A DNA stretch of 47,305 nt from Microcoleus sp. bin48.metabat.b7b8b9.023 (lineage in GTDB: Bacteria; Cyanobacteriota; Cyanobacteriia; Cyanobacteriales; Microcoleaceae). Shown here piece by piece: positions 33,691 to 41,100 of this stretch; position 1 is the stretch's first letter, and each line of letters opens with the position of its first letter. The position numbers and the translations under genes were made by a program. The stretch covers positions 1-47,305 of the forward strand of contig NZ_JAAFKG010000060.1 of NCBI RefSeq assembly GCF_013299185.1, given 5' to 3'. The notes below the pieces were generated by a model, which did no database searches, had not been told where the DNA came from, and saw nothing but the letters and a program-made list of their open reading frames with translations.

Positions 33691-33722
33691 TTGACTCTCC
33701 TGCTAGCTGGAGACTTTATAAT
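33691..33722 (+). promoter_or_regulatory. MerR/CueR-type promoter upstream of the copper chaperone
   Basis: A -35 box TTGACT (33691-33696) and a -10 box TATAAT (33717-33722) are separated by 20 bases, longer than the usual 17. The spacer contains a dyad TCTCC-t-GCTAGC-t-GGAGA (33696-33713). An over-long spacer with such a dyad is the signature of MerR-family activated promoters such as that of CueR for copper genes. The start codon follows 49 bases later. No MerR-type regulator gene is in the window. Confidence 0.7.
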
Positions 33723-33771
33723 GGAGTTAATTCATCTATGAAGCAGAGTAGTTTCTGCTGAGGTTGCAATT

Positions 33772-33966
33772 ATGACTTTAGAGCTAAAAGTCCCCAAAAT
33801 GGCTTGTTCGGCTTGTGTGAATACAATCACAAAAGCAGTCCAAGCTATTGACTCAGCCGCTGCTGTTGAGGCGGATCTCAAGACAAAAATGGTCGCGATT
33901 CAAACGGCTAAGCCGGAAAGTGATGTTAGAAAAGCGATCGCATCTGCTGGCTATCCAGCAAGTTGA
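33772..33966 (+). CDS. Small HMA-domain copper chaperone
   Basis: A 64-residue ferredoxin-like HMA protein with the metal site MACSAC (C12, C15) at the first loop and GYPAS at the end, the size of CopZ/Atx1. It would carry Cu(I) in the cytoplasm to the P-type ATPase encoded downstream. The typical lysine or tyrosine near the site is replaced by GYP at the C-terminus, as in Atx1-type cyanobacterial chaperones. A MerR-type promoter lies directly upstream, and a 128-bp element separates it from copA. Copper specificity is inferred from context. Confidence 0.9.
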   Translation: MTLELKVPKMACSACVNTITKAVQAIDSAAAVEADLKTKMVAIQTAKPESDVRKAIASAGYPAS

Positions 33967-33990
33967 TTTTAGATTTTAGATTTTAGATTT

Positions 33991-34118
33991 ATATCATGTC
34001 CGCAGAGAACGACCATGATAAGATTTGTTTGTAGTGAGGACTTCAGTCCTCTGAATTATGAGGACTGAAGTCCTCACTACAAACCGTTTTTATTATGGTA
34101 ATTTACAGGACATAATAT
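33991..34118. mobile_element. MITE-like element, family ATATCRTGTCCGGTCGATT, copy 3
   Basis: ATATCATGTCC at the left and GGACATAATAT at the right with an inner hairpin of GTAGTGAGGACTTCAGTCCT and its complement. The inner core differs from copies 1 and 2 in many positions but changes on both arms together. It sits within the copper cluster. Confidence 0.75.
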
Positions 34119-34143
34119 TACTCCACAGATGAATCTAGGAGAT

Positions 34144-34174
34144 TGGACAATAGTCAAATTCTTTTGACTGTCCA
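34144..34174. promoter_or_regulatory. Inverted repeat upstream of the copper ATPase
   Basis: TGGACAATAGTCAAA and TTTTGACTGTCCA can pair with one bulge around TTC, 83 bases before the ATPase start. It could be an operator or attenuator; function is unproven. Confidence 0.4.
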
Positions 34175-34256
34175 CGACAGAATTCCGGGGCTTGTATCCT
34201 TTTTTTTTCTGGCCATTTGAAGCCGGGAAGTAATTGTCTAATTTAGGAGGGCATTT

Positions 34257-36506
34257 ATGGACAATCTCACACTTAAATTGCGGGGCATGAGTTGTGCTGC
34301 TTGTGCTTCCTCTATCGAACAAGCAATTAAATCTGTCCCCGGCGTAATTGGGTGCAGCGTCAATTTTGGGATGGAACAAGCAACCATCCAATATGACTCG
34401 AAGGAAACCAACTTAACAATTATTCAAGAAGCTGTTGATGCGGCGGGATACGAAGCTTTACCGCTGCAAGAAATGGCAGAGGATGATGCAGAAAAAGCCG
34501 ATCGCAAATCCGCATCTCAAAACTTGCAGCGAAAACTCTGGATCGCAGGCAGCATCAGCATTATACTGGTTTTGGGTGGCATTCCAACCATGACAGGCTG
34601 GCACCTGCCATTCATTCCCGCATGGCTGCACAATTTTTGGCTGCAATTAGTGCTGACATCACCAGTACAGTTTTGGTGCGGTAAATCGTTTTATGTGGGG
34701 GCTTGGAAATCGTTAAAACGGCGCGTCGCCACAATGGATACCCTGATTGCTTTGGGGACAAGTGCTGCTTACTTTTATTCGGTATTTGTGACATTTTTGC
34801 CCGGTTTATTTACCGCCCAAGGTTTGACTCCTAGCGTTTATTACGAAGTTGCGGCCAGCGTGATCGCGTTAATTTTGTTGGGGAAAAACCTCGAAAATAG
34901 AGCGAAGGGAGAGACTTCGGAAGCAATTCGCAAACTCATGGGTTTGCAAGCAAAAACTGCTCGAATTATTCGCAAGGGGGAAGAGTTAGAAGTACCCATC
35001 GCCGAAGTGGCAATTGGCGACATTGTGCAGGTGCGTCCGGGCGAGCAAATCCCCGTAGATGGAGAGGTAATTGAAGGTGCTTCGACGGTAGATGAAGCAA
35101 TGGTTACGGGGGAAAGTTTGCCTGTCAAAAAGCAACTTGGCGATGAAGTTATTGGAGCGACAATTAACAAAACAGGCAGCTTTCGGTTTCGCGCTACCAG
35201 AGTTGGCAAAGATACATTTTTAGCTCAAATTGTTAAGATGGTGCAGGATGCCCAAGCTTCAAAAGCACCGATTCAAAAGTTAGCAGACCAAGTAACTGGT
35301 TGGTTTGTTCCTGTAGTAATTGCCATCGCTTTAGCTACTTTTATTATTTGGTTTAACGCGATGGGTAACTTCACTTTGGCGACGGTGACAATGGTGGAAG
35401 TGTTGATTATTGCCTGTCCCTGCGCTTTGGGTTTGGCGACTCCCACTGCTGTGATGGTTGGCACGGGTAAAGGTGCAGAAAATGGGATTTTAATTAAAGG
35501 AGCCGATAGTTTAGAATTGGCTCACAAAATTCAAATTATCGTGTTAGATAAAACTGGAACGCTTACGGAAGGGAAGCCGACTGTTACTGATTTTGTGACA
35601 ATTAAAGGAACCGCCCAGAGCAATGAGTTAAAGTTGCTGCAATTGGCGGCGTCTGTAGAGCGAAATTCGGAGCATCCTGTAGGGGAAGCTGTGGTTAGAT
35701 ACGCTCAATCTCAAGAGGTGAAGCTGACAGATATTCAGGATTTTGAGGCTGTGGCGGGGAGCGGCGTGCGAGGGGTTTCGGGGGGAAAGTCGATCGCCCT
35801 GGGAAGCTTCAGGTGGATGCAGGAACTAGGCTGCGATACTGAATATCTGGAGCTGCGCGCGCGAGCTTTTGAAGCTGCGAGCAAAACGGTGGTTTGGATG
35901 GCTGTAGAGGGCAAAATTGAGGCAATTATGGCCATTGCCGATGCTCTGAAACCGTCGTCGGCGCGGGCGGTAAAAGCGCTGCAAAAACTCGGTTTAGAGG
36001 TGGCGATGCTGACTGGGGATAACCGCGCGACTGCGGAGTCGATCGCCCAATCGGTAGGAATTACTCGGATTTTTGCCGAAGTTAGACCCCACCAAAAAGC
36101 TGCTCAAATCCAAGCGCTGCAAGGAGAAGGCAAAATTGTGGCGATGGTGGGAGACGGGATTAACGATGCTCCTGCTTTGGCCGCTTCGGATGTGGGAATT
36201 GCGATCGGTACCGGCACTGATGTGGCGATCGCAGCCAGCGACATTACCTTAATTTCCGGCGATTTGCAAGGCATAGTTACAGCAATTCAACTTTCCCGCG
36301 CCACCATGCGGAACATCCGCGAAAATCTGTTTTTTGCCTTTATTTACAACATCGCAGGCATCCCGATCGCAGCGGGCATTTTATACCCGATTTTTGGCTG
36401 GTTGCTCAATCCGATTATCGCTGGTGCAGCAATGGCTTTTAGTTCGCTTTCGGTAGTGACTAATGCTTTGCGGTTGCGGAATTTTAAAGTCAAAGTTATT
36501 GCATAA
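34257..36506 (+). CDS. copA: Cu+-exporting P1B-type ATPase
   Basis: A 749-residue heavy-metal ATPase. An N-terminal HMA domain (1-70, GMSCAACASS, C13 and C16) is followed by about eight membrane segments. Catalytic motifs are complete: TGES in VDEAMVTGESLPVKK, the membrane metal site CPC (C387, C389 in IIACPCALGL), phosphorylation motif DKTGT (D431), HP of the SEHP loop, TGDN and GDGINDAPAL. The YNIAGIPIAAGILYP and MAFSSLSVVTNALRL helices are those of Cu+ (P1B-1) pumps. In cyanobacteria such pumps (CtaA, PacS) load thylakoid cuproproteins or export copper. Start ATG follows GGAGGG. The small protein at 36526 begins 19 bases later. Confidence 0.95.
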   Translation: MDNLTLKLRGMSCAACASSIEQAIKSVPGVIGCSVNFGMEQATIQYDSKETNLTIIQEAVDAAGYEALPLQEMAEDDAEKADRKSASQNLQRKLWIAGSISIILVLGGIPTMTGWHLPFIPAWLHNFWLQLVLTSPVQFWCGKSFYVGAWKSLKRRVATMDTLIALGTSAAYFYSVFVTFLPGLFTAQGLTPSVYYEVAASVIALILLGKNLENRAKGETSEAIRKLMGLQAKTARIIRKGEELEVPIAEVAIGDIVQVRPGEQIPVDGEVIEGASTVDEAMVTGESLPVKKQLGDEVIGATINKTGSFRFRATRVGKDTFLAQIVKMVQDAQASKAPIQKLADQVTGWFVPVVIAIALATFIIWFNAMGNFTLATVTMVEVLIIACPCALGLATPTAVMVGTGKGAENGILIKGADSLELAHKIQIIVLDKTGTLTEGKPTVTDFVTIKGTAQSNELKLLQLAASVERNSEHPVGEAVVRYAQSQEVKLTDIQDFEAVAGSGVRGVSGGKSIALGSFRWMQELGCDTEYLELRARAFEAASKTVVWMAVEGKIEAIMAIADALKPSSARAVKALQKLGLEVAMLTGDNRATAESIAQSVGITRIFAEVRPHQKAAQIQALQGEGKIVAMVGDGINDAPALAASDVGIAIGTGTDVAIAASDITLISGDLQGIVTAIQLSRATMRNIRENLFFAFIYNIAGIPIAAGILYPIFGWLLNPIIAGAAMAFSSLSVVTNALRLRNFKVKVIA

Positions 36507-36525
36507 TTTAGGAGGAATTTGATAA

Positions 36526-36789
36526 ATGTTTAGCCAGCGTCAAGTTTTAGGAAGTCTCGCAGGTTTAGGAATTGTGCTCGGACTTGCATCGGGAGTTCGA
36601 GCCAATCAAATATCAAATCATCCGGCAAAATCAACTGCTAAATTTCTGAAAATAGAACAACCGCTAAGTTTAAAAATTGGCATAACAGCAGGCGGATTGA
36701 GCTTAATTGGTTTAGAATTGTGGTGGTTTTTGTTGAGTAAAAATCAAGCTAAAACGCAATCTGCTTCAGTTAAGGCAGATCCCCCCTAG
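36526..36789 (+). CDS. Small membrane protein of unknown function, downstream of copA
   Basis: An 87-residue protein with an N-terminal hydrophobic segment (about 7-26, ending GVRANQ, possibly a signal peptide) and a second segment (about 48-72, KIGITAGGLSLIGLELWWFLL). A ribosome site GGAGG lies 12 bases upstream. It follows copA by 19 bases, so it is likely co-transcribed and copper-linked. The last codons run into a repeat (CCCCCTAG), so the C-terminus may have been created by repeat insertion. No family was recognised. Confidence 0.72.
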   Translation: MFSQRQVLGSLAGLGIVLGLASGVRANQISNHPAKSTAKFLKIEQPLSLKIGITAGGLSLIGLELWWFLLSKNQAKTQSASVKADPP

Positions 36790-36930
36790 CCCCCCTTAAA
36801 AAAGGGGGGGACAAGAGAATTGTCAAAGTCCCCCTTCTTAAGGAGGATTTAGGGGATCTCCGGGGGGAATAAGAGAATTGTCAAAGTCCCCCTTCTTAAG
36901 GGGGATTTAGGGGGATCTCCGGGGCATAAA
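36784..36930. repeat. CCCCCTTAAAAAAGGGGGG hairpin and two tandem AAGTCCCCCTTCTTAAG repeats
   Basis: A poly-C/poly-G hairpin is followed by two direct copies of about 65 bases, each starting AAGAGAATTGTCAAAGTCCC and ending GGGGATCTCCGGGG. Similar blocks are at 121-150 and 46158-46410. Confidence 0.8.
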
Positions 36931-37043
36931 CAGTTTTAACCCAAGCGTATCGAGCCTAAAATCAAGTAAATTTTCCCGTCGCGGTTTTTTCCACCAAGAT
37001 CTCGGTAAAATTAAAAAAGCTTAAAAAATTTGGAGTGAGCTAA

Positions 37044-37472
37044 ATGCAACTACTACACACGATGCTCCGAGTCGGAAACCTGGAAGAGTCCCTCACATTT
37101 TACACTGAGGTTCTGGGGATGAGATTGCTGCGACAAAAGGACTATCCAGACGGTAAATTTACTCTGGCTTTTGTGGGCTACGGCGACGAATCCGACACTA
37201 CAGTTTTGGAATTAACCTACAATTGGGGCGTCGCAGAGTACAATTTGGGTGATGCTTACGGTCATATTGCGATCGGCGTTGACGACATTTACGGTACTTG
37301 CGAAGCAATTAAAGCCCGCGGCGGCAAAGTTATTCGCGAACCGGGCCCGATGAAGCACGGTTCAACAGTCATTGCTTTTGTCCAAGATCCAGATGGATAT
37401 AAAGTTGAATTAATTCAACTGAAAAATCAAGGTAGCAGCAGTCAGAAACTAACTGCGGAAGCAGCATCTTAG
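37044..37472 (+). CDS. gloA: Lactoylglutathione lyase (glyoxalase I)
   Basis: Detoxifies methylglyoxal as its glutathione hemithioacetal in the cytoplasm. At 142 residues it has the usual length. The four metal ligands are in place: H5, E56, H74 and E122. Signatures HTMLRVGNLEESLTFY and KVIREPGPMKHG are typical. ATG follows GGAG by eight bases. It stands alone after the copper cluster. Confidence 0.96.
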   Translation: MQLLHTMLRVGNLEESLTFYTEVLGMRLLRQKDYPDGKFTLAFVGYGDESDTTVLELTYNWGVAEYNLGDAYGHIAIGVDDIYGTCEAIKARGGKVIREPGPMKHGSTVIAFVQDPDGYKVELIQLKNQGSSSQKLTAEAAS

Positions 37473-37509
37473 TCGTAGTAGGACGATGCTAAGAGCAACG
37501 TCCCGGCAA

Positions 37510-37739
37510 AGGTATGTTGTTGCGCTTCAGCGCTCTTTATAAGATTAGGGAAGAGCGAAGACAGCGCAACTACGTACATAATTTGTCGTTGCACAAATAG
37601 TGCTCTTTATCATATCCTATTAGGGAAGAGCGCTGAAGCGCAACTACGTACCTCGGAGCGCTGAAGCGCAACTACGTACCTCGGAGCGCTGAAGCGCAAC
37701 TACGTACCCAAGAGCGCTGAAGCGCAACTACGTACCTCT
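37510..37739. repeat. Palindromic CAACTACGTAC element followed by a 28-bp array
   Basis: Two hairpin copies (37510-37577 and 37584-37654) combine GTTGCGC/GCGCAAC and AGAGCGCT arms. From 37628 there are four tandem copies of the 28-base unit GAGCGCTGAAGCGCAACTAC plus GTACCTCG, with starts at 37628, 37656, 37684 and 37712. The unit is one arm of the hairpin. The related hairpin at 8386-8456 has GGGC/GCCC in the same positions. No gene was seen between 37473 and 37801. Confidence 0.85.
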
Positions 37740-37801
37740 TTTGTCTGACGACAATAAAACTGCTCTGCTACTGACAGAATGCTAAGGGGTTTTCCACACT
37801 T

Positions 37802-39574
37802 TTAATTCGATCGCACTGACGGTACAAATTGCTGCAAGTAACTCTTTTGCCACAAAATAGAAAAACTGTTCCCTATTTGGCTTAAACTATCAAATTTAGG
37901 AATTAATTTAGATTCTCGGCGCTTGTCTAAGGCAGCGAGCGTCGCAAAGAATATAGCTAATACTAACAAAAATACCACCATCACAATAAAGAACATAGTC
38001 CAATAGACTAGAAATTCACTTTGGTAGTAGTTGACGGTCAATATCGAGTTAATCACTGCATCGGATAAATACAAAACTAGCCCTATTGAAAACCACACTC
38101 CTAACAATAGCCACGTCCACTTAAACATCTGTGTTGCAGTCTTGTTATTTTTGGACGCCGAAAGTTCTAAATCTCTAATTTTGCTGTTAATTTTTGATGT
38201 GACTTCATACAAAGTAGACTGCAAAGAATCTCTGATTAAATTCAAATCGTTGTCGAGGTTTATGCACTGCTCGGATGTGCTTTTGTCAACACTCACGTTT
38301 TGGAGTTTGTTGCGGTGCCCAGCCAGTTTATTGCCAAGGGTCTGATCCCATTCTTGCAGCCGCTCTACTGTCAAATACAAAAGTTCCCTATTCGCATCTA
38401 ACAAGCTCTGACAATCTAGAATCGACTTAACTAACTTGCTCAAATTGTTAATATGCTCGTCTACAGTATTTTGGTATTCCCTCTGTTTCTCTGACAAGAA
38501 ATTTGCCATTGCGACATCATCGCCGCACAGCGACACAGCATCAGAATACACGCCGTCAATTTCCTTTTTACCTAGATATAGTGAGGCTTTGCACTCCTCA
38601 ATTTCGGGAATGGTCAGAGATTCTAAAGACTGATGTTCTACATGAAATTTATATAGCAGCGCTGTCATAATTTGCGCCGATTTTCGGTCTAGCCGATCTT
38701 GGTAAGGTTCTAAAATAATTGCCGCTCGATTTTTGATCGCCGCCTCTGGGTGGTGCAGGAACTCAAAAACTTTGGCAACTATTTGGGAGAATTCCCATTC
38801 CTTAAAATTATTTTTCGCCACATCCAAAAAGTTTGTGATGGCTGCATCCTTTTCGGCATGAAATTTGTAGCCATTATCCGTAATTGCGATCGCAGGAAAT
38901 ACGCGATCGACCCAAAACAGATATTCCTCGCAATCCATTAACACACCCAGCAGCAGCCAGCTAGGGCCGTATACCCAAAAATCGAGACAATTCTCGTATT
39001 CCTTACCGCTGTCCATTCTGCTGTTGTCGTTCAAAGCAAATTTATTGCTGGCTAACAGTTTAATTTGCTCTTCTACAACCCGCTGCTCAATTTCTGCTGC
39101 ATTAATTGTGACATGGCCAGCAGATTCCTTGCCTTGCGCTTGCCATTCATCCAACAAAATTGACTGAATGCTAACAGCAGCACACCACCGAATTAAAGGA
39201 GTCGATCCCCCTAGCGCTTCCTGTTCCAACACCGCTAGCTTATTTTCGCTAAAATCACTTGATACAGGTTCCTCACTTGATATAATACCCTCTCGCACCT
39301 TGCCCAATGCTTGAATTGCCAAAGCCCGAAACAGCAAATTTGGATGCGGTTTTCTAGCGGATTCTGGTATATCTTGCCCTAATATTCCGCTTTTGGGTAC
39401 GTCCAGAACTTCAGCAAAAGGAGCGATTCCGCATTGTTGCAAGATGCCTTCAACGGTGTTTATTCTTTCCCAAGGTTGAGTATATTTGGTGAGACTGAAG
39501 ATGAGCGCTGTGTCGCTGCACTCCATTGACTCAGGGATGCTAGTGCGATCGAGTTTCCAGAGATTGCTTGTCAT
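37802..39574 (-). CDS. Large protein with HEAT-like helices, coiled coil and two C-terminal membrane segments; function unknown
   Basis: A 590-residue protein from ATG at 39574 (the TTG at 39592 is less likely). The N-terminal half has helical segments with HEAT-like character (HPNLLFRALAIQALGKV, PLIRWCAAVSIQSILL, HPEAAIKNRAAIILEPYQ). A long coiled coil spans about 350-485. Two membrane segments follow (about 495-520, TWLLLGVWFSIGLVLY, and about 530-560, FFIVMVVFLLVLAIFFATLAAL), leaving a short cytoplasmic tail. I recognise no catalytic motif. The design suggests a membrane-tethered scaffold. The next gene upstream (SGNH) ends 370 bases away, past an inverted-repeat element. Confidence 0.72.
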   Translation of the reverse strand: MTSNLWKLDRTSIPESMECSDTALIFSLTKYTQPWERINTVEGILQQCGIAPFAEVLDVPKSGILGQDIPESARKPHPNLLFRALAIQALGKVREGIISSEEPVSSDFSENKLAVLEQEALGGSTPLIRWCAAVSIQSILLDEWQAQGKESAGHVTINAAEIEQRVVEEQIKLLASNKFALNDNSRMDSGKEYENCLDFWVYGPSWLLLGVLMDCEEYLFWVDRVFPAIAITDNGYKFHAEKDAAITNFLDVAKNNFKEWEFSQIVAKVFEFLHHPEAAIKNRAAIILEPYQDRLDRKSAQIMTALLYKFHVEHQSLESLTIPEIEECKASLYLGKKEIDGVYSDAVSLCGDDVAMANFLSEKQREYQNTVDEHINNLSKLVKSILDCQSLLDANRELLYLTVERLQEWDQTLGNKLAGHRNKLQNVSVDKSTSEQCINLDNDLNLIRDSLQSTLYEVTSKINSKIRDLELSASKNNKTATQMFKWTWLLLGVWFSIGLVLYLSDAVINSILTVNYYQSEFLVYWTMFFIVMVVFLLVLAIFFATLAALDKRRESKLIPKFDSLSQIGNSFSILWQKSYLQQFVPSVRSN

Positions 39575-39944
39575 AATTTGTCGCCATGACAATTGCTAGA
39601 TCTTAACGTCGTTGTCCGATGCTGAATGCAACTCTACATCTACTGCTGCTTTTTGTCAATATTAGTCCCGAACGGTATGGTTAGTTAATATAGCAATCCT
39701 AAATGATTCAGATAAATTTGTAGGGGTAGCGCCCCCGTGCCTACCCCCTATCTATCCGGTTCTTCACGAGGGGTAAGAGCCCCTACAAGAATTACACAAA
39801 TGATTTAGGATCGCTATAAAACCGATATTTTCTATAGCAACCGAGTTGAGCAACGCAAATATCTGTCGGCGACTAGGTATATAATTTTACACAAATCCGA
39901 TAAAATGTCTAATTTGCAGGCTATTTTTTTTGACTCGAATCAAC
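39575..39944. other. Gene-free stretch with an inverted-repeat element
   Basis: No gene was seen. The element at 39689-39818 occupies its centre. The rest is AT-rich. Confidence 0.6.
39689..39818. mobile_element. MITE-like 130-bp element, TATAGCAATCCTAAATGATT family
   Basis: TATAGCAATCCTAAATGATT (39689-39708) and AATGATTTAGGATCGCTATA (39799-39818) are near-perfect 20-base terminal inverted repeats. The inner part carries TTTGTAGGGG/CCCCTACAAG arms and CCCC/GGGG tracts. It encodes no protein. Confidence 0.85.
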
Positions 39945-40919
39945 CTAGGATGCTGGTTTCTTTTTCGGGAGTTTTAAAATTTTGTCCTTCGCCATTTTGT
40001 CAACAATTAAGTCGCTGATAATTTGAGCTCCGTGGGATGTAAAGTGCACGCCATCATTAATTTTTACATAACCTCGCTTGCCGGATTTGTCAGCAACTAC
40101 GGGGACAAAATTCCCTGCTTCAGCAAAAGCATCCCAAGTAGAAATAAATTCTATTTTTGATGAAGACTTGCTGGCATTTTTATAGATGTCGTTCATGATG
40201 GGAAAAGCTTTGAGATACGAAGATTTGTTAGATATCGATTGACCAACCCAATACACTTTTTTTACTGTGGAAGAGCCAAGTAATTTGGCATATTTATCTA
40301 CTCTTGCTTGATAAGCTTTTTGCCATTCTGGGGTTAAAATAGCCCGATATTTTCCTTGGTTATCGGTGATATCTTGAGTGTCATTGCCTCCGAACAAAAT
40401 TATTACTACGTCTGGCCCGTAATCCTGGATGATTTGACTGGTTCTAGCGTACCAGTCATAATAATCTATCCGATTTAATCCGCTCGATACTTTGTAGTCG
40501 ATTTTGGTATTTGAGATATTGTATTTTTCTTTAAGAGTGTACTGGAGTTGAGTTCCTAAATCGAACATTACGGAATCTCCAATAAATAAAAATTTGCGAT
40601 AAGCTACGGTTAGTTTTGGTTTGGATGGAGTGGGTTTCTTGGCAGGCTTTGGGAGGATGACTGCCGATTTTGTTGCGGTTTTGACCGGAGTTTTGTCGGG
40701 GTTCTTGGAAATGCTATCGAAGTTAATATCTTTGATTTTGCTCCAAAAATCTTGTTCGGATTTCCTGAAACCGTCTATTTCGATCTGTCGCGCTGCTTGT
40801 TTGATTTCGGTACTGGCTAAAGGAGTTGAAGAAAAGCTTTTCAGAAATAAGGATAAGTTGGAAAATATTAAGGTGAGAATTACAGAGGTAACTATTAACA
40901 AAATTTCTCGGTCTTTCAT
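39945..40919 (-). CDS. SGNH/GDSL-type hydrolase (DUF459-like)
   Basis: A 324-residue membrane-anchored protein: one N-terminal segment (about 6-28), a Lys/Pro/Thr-rich linker (about 75-105) and an SGNH domain (about 108-320). Visible blocks are FIGDSVMFDLG (catalytic serine), IILFGGNDTQD (block III glycine/asparagine) and NDGVHFTSHGAQ (catalytic Asp and His). In this arrangement the protein acts outside the cytoplasm on acyl groups of polysaccharides. The MBOAT acyltransferase gene lies 181 bases upstream on the same strand, a recurrent pairing in O-acetylation of alginate-like and other exopolysaccharides. The exact substrate is unknown. Confidence 0.88.
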   Translation of the reverse strand: MKDREILLIVTSVILTLIFSNLSLFLKSFSSTPLASTEIKQAARQIEIDGFRKSEQDFWSKIKDINFDSISKNPDKTPVKTATKSAVILPKPAKKPTPSKPKLTVAYRKFLFIGDSVMFDLGTQLQYTLKEKYNISNTKIDYKVSSGLNRIDYYDWYARTSQIIQDYGPDVVIILFGGNDTQDITDNQGKYRAILTPEWQKAYQARVDKYAKLLGSSTVKKVYWVGQSISNKSSYLKAFPIMNDIYKNASKSSSKIEFISTWDAFAEAGNFVPVVADKSGKRGYVKINDGVHFTSHGAQIISDLIVDKMAKDKILKLPKKKPAS

Positions 40920-41007
40920 AAGAAGTTATTTGTTATTTGTTATTTGTCATCATAAAGGAAGGAGAAAGAACGTAATAAGATAAAAAAAGTCTTTTTTGTG
41001 CTTTATA

Positions 41008-41092
41008 TATAGCAGTTCTCAAAAAAGCCAGGTATGCCCTATTCCCTATTCCCTATTCCCTATTCCCATGAGTGAGAACTCGAAAGGCTATA
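41008..41092. repeat. TATAGC inverted-repeat element with CCCTATT heptamers
   Basis: TATAGCAGTTCTCAAAAAAG at the left, GAGAACTCGAAAGGCTATA at the right, with four CCCTATT heptamers inside. It sits between the SGNH and MBOAT genes and resembles 31758-31862. Confidence 0.72.
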
Positions 41093-41100
41093 CTTGTTTG

